Assembly (NCBI RefSeq): GCF_029581195.1
Contig: NZ_CP120737.1
Location: forward strand, 3,573,001-3,637,000
Reading direction: 5' to 3'
Source of the DNA: Solwaraspora sp. WMMD791
GTDB lineage: Bacteria > Actinomycetota > Actinomycetes > Mycobacteriales > Micromonosporaceae
DNA: 64,000 nucleotides
The position numbers and the translations under genes are program-made. Below are positions 43,259-50,291 of this stretch, piece by piece. Position 1 is the stretch's first letter, and every line of letters starts with the position of its first letter. Below the pieces are notes generated by a model. It saw only the letters and a program-made list of their open reading frames with translations. It was not told where the DNA came from and did no database searches.

Positions 43259-44632
43259 GTGCTGCCGACGCGATGGGGCCACGACATGGGCAACCCGACC
43301 GACCACCTCTGGATGCACTTCACCCGGATGTCGAGCTACCGGGACGCCCCGGTGCCGACCATCGTGCGCGGCGAGGGCGCGTACGTCTGGGACAGCTCCG
43401 GACGCCGCTACCTGGACGGGCTGGCCGGGCTCTTCGTGGTCAACGCCGGCCACGGGCGCACCGAGCTGGCCGAGGCCGCCGCGAAGCAGGCCGGCGAGCT
43501 GGCGTACTTCCCGATCTGGTCGTACGCGCACCCGACGGCGGTCGAGCTGGCCGAGAAGATCGCCGCACTCGCCCCCGGCGACCTCAACCGGGTCTTCTTC
43601 ACCACCGGCGGCTCGGAGGCGGTCGAGTCGGCCTGGAAGCTGGCCCGCGCCTACTTCAAGCTGACCGGCAAGCCGACCAAGCACAAGGTGGTCAGCCGGC
43701 ACATCGCGTACCACGGCACCACGATGGGGGCGCTGTCGATCACCGGGCTGCCCGGCATCAAGGCCGACTTCGAGCCGCTGGTCCCGGGCGGGATCAAGGC
43801 CCCGAACACCAACTTCTACCGCGCGCCGGAGCACGGCGACGACCCGGTGGCGTTCGGCCGGTGGGCGGCCGAGGAGATCGGCCGGGCCATCGAACGCGAA
43901 GGCCCGGACACGGTGGCCGCCGTCTTCCTGGAGCCGGTGCAGAACGCCGGCGGCTGTTTCCCGCCGCCGCCGGGCTACTTCGAGCGGGTACGCGAGATCT
44001 GTGACGCCTACGACGTACTGCTCGTCTCCGACGAGGTGATCTGCTCGTGGGGGCGGCTCGGCGCGTACTTCGGTGCCGAGCGGTACGGCTACCAGCCGGA
44101 CATCATCACCACCGCGAAGGGGATCACCTCCGGCTACTCGCCGCTGGGGGCGATGATCGCCTCGGACCGGTTGATCGCGCCGTTCCTCGACGGCACCGCG
44201 TCGTTCGCGCACGGCATCACCTTCGGCGGCCACCCGGTCTCCTGCGCGGTGGCGCTGGCGAACCTGGAGATCTTCGCCCGGGAGGACCTGATCGGGCACG
44301 TACGGGCCAACGAAAGCGCTTTCCGGGCCACCCTGGAAAAGCTGTACGACCTCCCGATCGTCGGTGACGTCCGGGGCGACGGATACTTCTACGGCATCGA
44401 GCTGGTCAAGGACCGCACCACCCGGGAGTCGTTCGACGACGCCGAATCGGAGCGGCTGCTGCGCGGGTTCCTCTCCGGGGCGCTGTTCGCCGCCGGGCTC
44501 TACTGCCGGGCCGACGACCGGGGCGACCCGGTGATCCAGCTGGCCCCGCCGCTGATCGCCGACCAGACCCAGTTCGACGAGATCGAGCAGATCCTGCGCG
44601 CGGTGCTGACCGAGGCCTGGCAGCGACTCTGA
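43259..44632 (+). CDS. Class III aminotransferase (putrescine/omega-amino acid:pyruvate type)
   Basis: A 457-residue PLP enzyme of the ornithine/omega-transaminase family. GLFVVNAGHGRTELAEA, FFTTGGSEAVESAWKLAR, SRHIAYHGTTMGALSITG, the metal/PLP pair DEVICSWGRLG, and the Schiff-base Lys in TTAKGITSGYSPLGAM all fit. Closest pattern: putrescine or omega-amino acid:pyruvate transaminases such as SpuC. GTG 43259 is open to a longer N-terminus; ATG 43286 (MGNPTDHLW) is an equally good start. It would deaminate diamines to aminoaldehydes for the dehydrogenase at 32.2 kb. Confidence 0.9.
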   Translation: MLPTRWGHDMGNPTDHLWMHFTRMSSYRDAPVPTIVRGEGAYVWDSSGRRYLDGLAGLFVVNAGHGRTELAEAAAKQAGELAYFPIWSYAHPTAVELAEKIAALAPGDLNRVFFTTGGSEAVESAWKLARAYFKLTGKPTKHKVVSRHIAYHGTTMGALSITGLPGIKADFEPLVPGGIKAPNTNFYRAPEHGDDPVAFGRWAAEEIGRAIEREGPDTVAAVFLEPVQNAGGCFPPPPGYFERVREICDAYDVLLVSDEVICSWGRLGAYFGAERYGYQPDIITTAKGITSGYSPLGAMIASDRLIAPFLDGTASFAHGITFGGHPVSCAVALANLEIFAREDLIGHVRANESAFRATLEKLYDLPIVGDVRGDGYFYGIELVKDRTTRESFDDAESERLLRGFLSGALFAAGLYCRADDRGDPVIQLAPPLIADQTQFDEIEQILRAVLTEAWQRL

Positions 44633-44643
44633 CCCAGCCCCAA

Positions 44644-44717
44644 GATCCCGACGATCTTGCACCTATCGTTGGACAAAGTGGACATATTTCCTCGATAACT
44701 GCAAGATCGTCGGGGAG
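44644..44717 (+). repeat. 74-bp hairpin repeat, copy C
   Basis: Same 74-bp structure as copies A and B, in + orientation. Arms are GATCCCGACGATCTTGCA and complement, the centre is ACCTATCGTTGGACAAAGTG. It fills the 101-bp gap between the aminotransferase stop and the FAD oxidase start. Confidence 0.87.
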
Positions 44718-44733
44718 CAGGGAGGGGTGGCGG

Positions 44734-46131
44734 GTGGTCGGGCAGCAGCGGGGCAGTGGTCCCTGGGACGTGTCGTACTGGATGTCCACGGTCGACGAGG
44801 AGCTCACCCCGAGGCCGGCGCTGGACGGTGACCGGATCGCCGACGTGGTGATCGTCGGGGCCGGCTACACCGGCCTGTGGACCGCCTACTACCTGGCCCT
44901 GGCCGACCCGACGCTGCAGATCGTGGTGCTGGAGAAGGAGATCGCCGGGTACGGCGCCTCGGGGCGCAACGGTGGCTGGTGCTCGGCGCTGCTGCCGACG
45001 TCGCTGACCGAGCTGGCCCGCCGGCACGGCCGGGACGCGGCAGTGGCCATGCAGCAGGCCATGTACGCCACGGTCGACGAGGTGGGCCGGGTCGTCGCCG
45101 CCGAGGGCATCGACTGCCACTGGCACCAGGGCGGCACCGTCACGCTCGCCCGTACCCCGGCCCAGCTGCGCCGGGCCGAGGCGGCGGTCGCCGAGGCCCA
45201 CGCGTACGGCGGATCCGACGCCGACCTGACTCTGCTCGACGCCGACGCGGCCACCGCCCGGTGTGCCGCCGACGGGGTGCTCGGGGGCACCTACACCCCG
45301 CACTGCGCGGCGATCCACCCGGCGCGGCTGGTCCGTGGCCTCGCCTCGGCGGTGCAGCGGTACGGCGTGACGATCCACGAACGGACCCCGGTGACGGCGT
45401 ACGGCCCCGGCCTGGCCCGCACACCCACCGGGACGGTCCGCGCGCCGGTGGTGGTCCGGGCCACCGAGGGCTACACCCCGGCGCTGCCGGGCCTGGGCCG
45501 CGCGATCACCCCGGTCTACTCGTTGATGATCGCCACCGAGCCGCTGCCCGACGAGACGTGGGACCGCATCGGGCTGGCCGGGCGGGAGACGTTCAGCGAC
45601 TTCCGGCACCTGATCATCTACGGCCAGCGCACCGCCGACGGGCGGCTGGCGTTCGGCGGGCGCGGCGCGCCGTACCATTTCCGGTCCCGGGTCCGGCCGG
45701 AGTTCGACCGCGACCCCCGAGTGTTCCGCGCGCTGCGTCGGACCCTGGGTGAGCTGTTCCCGGCGCTCGGCGAGGACGTCGCGCTCACCCACGCCTGGGG
45801 TGGGCCGCTGGGCGTGGCGCGGGACTGGGCGGCGTCGGTGGGGCTGGCCCGGTCGACCGGGCTGGCCTGGGCCGGCGGCTACGTCGGCGACGGCGTGGGG
45901 CTGGCCAACCTGGCCGGCCGTACGCTGGCCGACCTGATCCGGGACGCCGACAGTGAGCTGACCGCGCTGCCCTGGGTGGGGCACCGCTCGCCGCGCTGGG
46001 AGCCGGAGCCGCTGCGCTGGCTCGGGGTCAACGCCAGCGTACGGCTGATGGGCAGTGCCGACGCGGCGGAGGCCCGGTCGGGCCGGCCGTCGCGGCGGGC
46101 GGCGCTGATGAACCGGCTGATCGGCAGCTGA
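44734..46131 (+). CDS. FAD-dependent amine oxidoreductase (DAO family)
   Basis: A 465-residue flavoprotein. VVIVGAGYTGLWTAYYLA binds FAD (42-47 GAGYTG). GASGRNGGWCS is the motif seen in gamma-glutamylputrescine oxidase and sarcosine-oxidase-like enzymes, and the C-terminal GGYVGDGVGLANLAGRTLADLI closes the FAD site. In E. coli PuuB oxidises gamma-glutamylputrescine; no glutamyl-putrescine ligase is seen here, so a free amine substrate is possible. The GTG at 44734 has GGAGGGG upstream. Confidence 0.86.
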   Translation: MVGQQRGSGPWDVSYWMSTVDEELTPRPALDGDRIADVVIVGAGYTGLWTAYYLALADPTLQIVVLEKEIAGYGASGRNGGWCSALLPTSLTELARRHGRDAAVAMQQAMYATVDEVGRVVAAEGIDCHWHQGGTVTLARTPAQLRRAEAAVAEAHAYGGSDADLTLLDADAATARCAADGVLGGTYTPHCAAIHPARLVRGLASAVQRYGVTIHERTPVTAYGPGLARTPTGTVRAPVVVRATEGYTPALPGLGRAITPVYSLMIATEPLPDETWDRIGLAGRETFSDFRHLIIYGQRTADGRLAFGGRGAPYHFRSRVRPEFDRDPRVFRALRRTLGELFPALGEDVALTHAWGGPLGVARDWAASVGLARSTGLAWAGGYVGDGVGLANLAGRTLADLIRDADSELTALPWVGHRSPRWEPEPLRWLGVNASVRLMGSADAAEARSGRPSRRAALMNRLIGS

Positions 46132-46156
46132 GCGCTGCCGCACACGCCCCGGCCCG

Positions 46157-46531
46157 TCAGGGCCTCGGCGGGATCACCCGCAGGTGGCCGCGGCGCCCGG
46201 TCGGGGAGTTGATGTCCAGATCGACGACGTCCGGCTCACCCGGCCGGGGCGGCGGGGCGGGGCGGGCCGCTTCGCGGACCGCTTCGGCGAGAGCCACCAG
46301 GTCGTCGGTGGTCGGCGGCGGCGGATCGAACTCCCCTTCGTGGCGCACCACCTGCCAGCCCCGGGGCGCGGTCAGGCTACGGGCGTGCTGCTCACACAGG
46401 TCGTACGTGTGAGGTTCGGCGAACGCGGCCAATGGCCCGACGACAGCGGTCGACTCGTTGTAGACGTAGGTCAACGTGGCGACGGCCTGACGGGGACAGC
46501 CGTTCCGGGAGCAGCGCCGCTGTGACCTCAC
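46157..46531 (-). CDS. DUF3499 family protein
   Basis: A 124-residue protein with the DUF3499 signature: two Cys-containing segments RRCSRNGCPRQAVATLTYVY and TYDLCEQHARSLTAPRGW, likely a zinc site, with a variable Pro-rich C-terminus. It is conserved in actinobacteria next to the metallopeptidase/whiB genes; function unknown. It starts with GTG 46531 and is divergent from the metallopeptidase-family gene. Confidence 0.9.
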   Translation of the reverse strand: MRSQRRCSRNGCPRQAVATLTYVYNESTAVVGPLAAFAEPHTYDLCEQHARSLTAPRGWQVVRHEGEFDPPPPTTDDLVALAEAVREAARPAPPPRPGEPDVVDLDINSPTGRRGHLRVIPPRP

Positions 46532-46658
46532 GGCCGCACGTTATCTCTAATACCGGCTTCCCGACCAGCGTGCCGCCGCGACACGCCGAGACTCCTGATC
46601 CCCCACGCCCGAACGGCCCGGATCCGGACTACGCTGAGCTGGTGACCGGAGGATTTCT

Positions 46659-47117
46659 GTGACCGTCCCCGCGCCGGAAAGCGCCCAGGTGCCCCGCCGT
46701 GCGCGGCGGGACCGCCGGGACCGGCACGGGCGCGGTCTGCGCGGCCGACTGGTGCCGGCGACGGTGCCACTCGCCCGGACGAAGGCCGAGGTCTTCGACG
46801 AGCTGGTGCTGGACACGGTCGAGACGCTGGAACGCCGGTTCGCCAAGGAGCTCGTCGGGGTCGAGTTCGCCGTCGAGGACGTACCACCGGATCTGAACGT
46901 CTACGACTCCGACGTACTGGAGGACGGCGAGGTGCCATTGGCCCGGCTGCTGCCGGGGCGGCCGGGCCGGCAGGAGATGCCGCCCCGGATCGTGCTCTAC
47001 CGGCGGCCGTTGGAGTTCCGGGCGATGGACCGGGAGGATCTCGCCGACCTGGTGCACGACGTGATCATCGAGCAGGTGGCGAACCTGCTGGGCGTGGACC
47101 CGGACGAGCTGGCCTGA
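46659..47117 (+). CDS. Metallopeptidase-family (zincin-like) protein with degenerate site
   Basis: A 152-residue protein of the minimal zincin family found beside DUF3499 in actinobacteria. The body (KAEVFDELVLDTVETLERRF, GVEFAVEDVPPD, PPRIVLYRRPLEFRAMD) fits, but where active relatives have HExxH it reads HDVIIEQVANLLG, lacking the catalytic Glu and second His. It may be a non-catalytic member. Start ATG 46659 or a nearby codon. Confidence 0.82.
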   Translation: MTVPAPESAQVPRRARRDRRDRHGRGLRGRLVPATVPLARTKAEVFDELVLDTVETLERRFAKELVGVEFAVEDVPPDLNVYDSDVLEDGEVPLARLLPGRPGRQEMPPRIVLYRRPLEFRAMDREDLADLVHDVIIEQVANLLGVDPDELA

Positions 47118-47143
47118 CCGGCCCGGCCGGTGGCCGAAAGAGC

Positions 47144-47179
47144 CGTCGGCCCGGCCGGGATGTCCGGGCCGGGCCGACG
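47144..47179. terminator. Hairpin between metallopeptidase and whiB genes
   Basis: 13-base arms CGTCGGCCCGGCC (47144-47156) and exact complement (47167-47179) with a 10-base loop, between the convergent ends at 47117 and 47190. Probable bidirectional terminator, without a T-tract. Confidence 0.72.
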
Positions 47180-47189
47180 TGACGGTACG

Positions 47190-47447
47190 TCAGGCGACGC
47201 GCCGCTTGAGCTTGCGACGTTCCCGTTCGGACAGTCCACCCCAGATGCCGAACCGCTCGTCGTGGCCGAGTGCGTACTCCAGGCACTCGGACTTCACCTC
47301 ACACCGCGAGCAGATCCGCTTCGCCTCACGAGTGGATCCGCCCTTCTCCGGAAAGAACGCCTCGGGGTCGGTCTGCGAGCACAGCGCCCGTTCCTGCCAC
47401 TCCGGGGCGTTCCCGAGCAGGTCCGCAACCTCCAGCCGACCATCCAT
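47190..47447 (-). CDS. whiB: WhiB2/WhmD-type iron-sulfur regulator
   Basis: An 85-residue Wbl protein with Cys23, Cys46, Cys49 and Cys55 for a [4Fe-4S] cluster, the FGIWGG turn (66-71) and a basic tail RERRKLKRR for DNA contact. The segment TDPEAFFPEKGGSTREAKRIC identifies the WhiB/WhmD/WhiB2 class, which controls septation and sporulation together with WhiA. The ATG at 47447 has AAAGGAGG upstream; the longer frame to 47516 is rejected. Confidence 0.95.
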   Translation of the reverse strand: MDGRLEVADLLGNAPEWQERALCSQTDPEAFFPEKGGSTREAKRICSRCEVKSECLEYALGHDERFGIWGGLSERERRKLKRRVA

Positions 47448-47568
47448 ACGCGTGCCTCCTTTCGCGCGCCGCCCGATCCCGGTCGGCGCAACCCCCCACG
47501 CGGAAGGCGTGTCCAACTTGCCCGTTCGATCCGGTTTTAGTACGGCCCGTCCGAGCGACCCCAGGGAA

Positions 47569-47584
47569 ATTACACGCGTGTAAT
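47569..47584. promoter_or_regulatory. 16-bp palindrome upstream of whiB
   Basis: ATTACACGCGTGTAAT is a perfect palindrome 122 bp upstream of the whiB start. It resembles the BldD-type TNAC-N5-GTNA site but has a 6-base spacer. Binding of a developmental regulator is inference. Confidence 0.45.
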
Positions 47585-47802
47585 GCGTGCGTCGTCAAGA
47601 CGAACCTGGTAAATAAGGCTCCCTCTCGCGGACCGGGCCGACTGACCTCCCACCGTCATCAGGCCCGCAACCTGCCCTATCGATTCAGACCCCCGCCAAG
47701 TAACGCGACATCGGCGCGTCGCCCCCGCCACCTGCGTGGATCCGCACCCGCGACCCGCTACGGCGCGGGCCGGCCACCCGCCACCGCCCCCGGCCGCACA
47801 CA

Positions 47803-47846
47803 CGCCACCGAGCCGGCACCGCCAACGCGGTACCGGCTCGGTGGCG
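47803..47846 (-). terminator. Strong hairpin downstream of the 121-residue gene
   Basis: 20-base arms with one mismatch and a CAAC loop, 76 bp after the stop of the minus-strand gene ending at 47922. Likely terminator of the 50099-47922 genes. The remainder of the 47585-47921 gap shows no gene. Confidence 0.7.
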
Positions 47847-47921
47847 CGGTCTGATCGACCGCCTACCTCACGTGCCCTGCTGCCCTCCCCAGGGGTCTGT
47901 CACACCCAGAAGTCGATCTCG

Positions 47922-48287
47922 TCACACCGCGCGCGGGATCAACCTCCCGGCGGTCGCATGCTGCGGCCAGACGAACTCGGTCACCGCGCCGCCGGTGATC
48001 GTCACCTGACCGGCCGGCACGTCCTCGGAGCGCCAGACGGTGTACGTACCAGCCCGCAGGTCGGTGTAGACCGCACTGAAGAACACCCCGTCGTGCACCT
48101 GCCGCTCGCGGACCGCGGCATGGGTACGGGGCGTCGGCTCCGCGGCGTCCGGATCGGCGACCGGGCTGATCTCGATCTCCCGGCCGTGGAACTCCTGTCC
48201 GGTGTAGATGATCAGAGCCCCCATGTCACCACCGATGTCGAGGACGACACTGCCGGTCTCCGACGGGGCCAGACTGTGCTCGTGCAT
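47922..48287 (-). CDS. Small conserved-looking hypothetical protein
   Basis: A 121-residue protein, beta-rich: ETGSVVLDIGGDMGALIIYTG, HGREIEISPV, VFFSAVYTDLRAGTYTVW, GQVTITGGAVTEFVW. It has no signal peptide and no Cys. ATG 48287 has AGGAGG 8 bp upstream. It follows the DUF4331 gene on the same strand. I recall similar proteins being labelled phospholipase in databases but see no catalytic motif to support that. Confidence 0.62.
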   Translation of the reverse strand: MHEHSLAPSETGSVVLDIGGDMGALIIYTGQEFHGREIEISPVADPDAAEPTPRTHAAVRERQVHDGVFFSAVYTDLRAGTYTVWRSEDVPAGQVTITGGAVTEFVWPQHATAGRLIPRAV

Positions 48288-48339
48288 TGAGCCCACCTCC
48301 TGGGGTCTTACCTGCTGGCTCGAACGTCCGCGCGCGCGG

Positions 48340-49728
48340 TCAGGACGGGTTGTTGAAGCCGTCGTACGGCACCCCGAGATACGGGAACTTCTTCAGGAAC
48401 GGGGCGGTCACGTCGGCGGCGCTCAACCCGTGGGTCACCGCCCCCGCCGCGTCGTCCGGAGTGAAGTTCTTGTCGATCAGCGGGAACGTCAACCCGGCGA
48501 TCGCCCGCAGCGCGATCGTCACCACGTCGTCGGTGGTCCGCCGCCCGTTCGGGAAGCCGGCCAGGTCACCACCGAGCAGACCGAAGCGGCTGGGCCGCTT
48601 GGCCGGCGGGATGGCGGTGTTCAGCCGCAGCATGTCGGCCTGCAGGTCGCCGGTGTTGTTCTGGAAACCGTCGATCAGACCCGCCGGGATGCCGGTCAGC
48701 AGGATCGCCACGAGGTCCGCCCGGGGCTTGCCCGACTCGTTCAGCTCCGCCAGCCGGGGGAAGACGTCCGGGTAGAGCACCGGCAGCAACTGCGCCAGTT
48801 CGGGCTTCTCGACCAGGCCGGCGAACCGCTTGTCCTCCGACGGCGGCAGCGTGTTCCACAGGTCCTTCTGCGCCATCGGCACGATGACCTCGTTGAACAG
48901 CGGGTTGCCCAAGCGGGACACCTGCACCACCGGACCTACGTTGAGGTCCGCCGCCTTGGCCTCACCGAGCACCCGGATCTGCTGACGGCCCGCCGAGGTC
49001 CACACCCCGATCACCGAACGCTGGTCGTTGACGTCGTACCGCCCGCCGCCACTGACCAGGTGCGTGATCGGAATCTGCAGCGCGATGCTGGAGACATTGA
49101 CCCGGTCCGTGGCGTTGACCGGCTCGTCCGCCGCGTTGAAGATGTCCTTTCCCACCACGTGCAACTGCTGGAACGGACGCAGATTGCCCAGGTCGAAAAT
49201 CGCACCGAGGTCGACGAAGAAACCTTCCGCGCGCTGCCCGGCGAATACCCGCTCGCCAGTCTTCAGCTCGAACGTCGCATCGTTGGCCAGGCCGACGTAG
49301 TCCGGGGTGGACAGCGGCCCGATGTTGCACGGAGGGCACGGCACCTTCCGGGCCAGCACCTGCGCCCGGCCGTGTGCGTCCACCTTGGTCACGCTGTAGA
49401 ACTGCCGCCGGTTCCAGTTCTCACTGTCCAGCGCGTCGATCGGACCGGTGTTGTAGAGGAACGTGTTCTCGTTGGTGATCTCCGTGACGAACCGGAACTG
49501 ATAGGTGATGTCCGGGTGCCCGTCACCATTGTTGTCGACGTGGATCTCGTACAGCACGTCGTCGCCGAACTCGAAGAAGTTCGGTCCGCCCGACGGCACC
49601 TGAAACGGCAGATAGTTGGCGATCAGCGTGACCGTGTCCGGCCGGTCCGGACTGACGAACGCGTACACGTCGGTGCTGTCGGCAACCGGGTCTTTTGATA
49701 TCTCCGGTGCCTCGCGGTGCGAAGACAT
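48340..49728 (-). CDS. DUF4331 domain protein
   Basis: A 462-residue protein matching DUF4331 over its length: MSSHREAPEISKDPVADSTDVYAFVSPD at the start, then TLIANYLPFQ, GDDVLYEIHVDNNGDGHPDI (acidic, possible Ca-binding loop), and C-terminal DAAGAVTHGLSAADV. DUF4331 proteins are secreted or surface proteins in many bacteria, but no signal peptide is visible here, so export would need another route. It follows a small Tat-signal protein on the same strand. Function unknown. Confidence 0.88.
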   Translation of the reverse strand: MSSHREAPEISKDPVADSTDVYAFVSPDRPDTVTLIANYLPFQVPSGGPNFFEFGDDVLYEIHVDNNGDGHPDITYQFRFVTEITNENTFLYNTGPIDALDSENWNRRQFYSVTKVDAHGRAQVLARKVPCPPCNIGPLSTPDYVGLANDATFELKTGERVFAGQRAEGFFVDLGAIFDLGNLRPFQQLHVVGKDIFNAADEPVNATDRVNVSSIALQIPITHLVSGGGRYDVNDQRSVIGVWTSAGRQQIRVLGEAKAADLNVGPVVQVSRLGNPLFNEVIVPMAQKDLWNTLPPSEDKRFAGLVEKPELAQLLPVLYPDVFPRLAELNESGKPRADLVAILLTGIPAGLIDGFQNNTGDLQADMLRLNTAIPPAKRPSRFGLLGGDLAGFPNGRRTTDDVVTIALRAIAGLTFPLIDKNFTPDDAAGAVTHGLSAADVTAPFLKKFPYLGVPYDGFNNPS

Positions 49729-49820
49729 GGCGAACCTACCTCACATAGCCTGAGTAAATCGGGAATCGACGCGGGACGCGCCAGGTGAAGAAAAGCTCGG
49801 GCGTACGCCGAGGAGGGCTG

Positions 49821-50099
49821 TCAGCCCTTGGCGGCGCGCTGCAGCCGAGCGGCGAGCCCTTTGTCACGTACCTCGATCCGTGAGGTGCCGACGAAGACGT
49901 CCATCGTGCCGCTGGACGGATCCCGCAGGTGCACGACGATCGCCTGGTCGCCGGCGGACCCGGCGAGCCGGCTGTCCACGGCCGCAGACAGGCCGGTGAC
50001 GCTGACCGCCGCCGCGCCCACACCCGCGCTTGCCGCCACGGTCAGCACCTGACGGCGGGAGATCTTGAACTTCGGTCGGTTCCGCTGGCCAGTTCTCAT
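49821..50099 (-). CDS. Small Tat-exported protein
   Basis: A 92-residue protein with a twin-arginine signal (KISRRQVLTVAASAGVGAAAV; residues about 12-32) and a short mature part containing VVHLRDPSSGTMDVFVGTSRIEV. ATG 50099 is preceded by AAAGG; a longer frame to 50201 is rejected. It is the upstream partner of the DUF4331 gene. No domain is assigned. Confidence 0.7.
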   Translation of the reverse strand: MRTGQRNRPKFKISRRQVLTVAASAGVGAAAVSVTGLSAAVDSRLAGSAGDQAIVVHLRDPSSGTMDVFVGTSRIEVRDKGLAARLQRAAKG

Positions 50100-50291
50100 G
50101 GACAACCTTTCCGGTGGGTCAGGGGGTAACCCACTGTCGCGACGGGACCTTCGCCAGCGGCAGGTCCATCGGTTGCCCCGCAGCCGCCGGCAACTATCCA
50201 TACGCGCGACGACGCCGAGCGGTTCGACGGTGTGCGAAACAGGTTCGTCGGAATGTCCGGCTCCGCCCGCCGCCGGCCGGGCCGACCCCGG

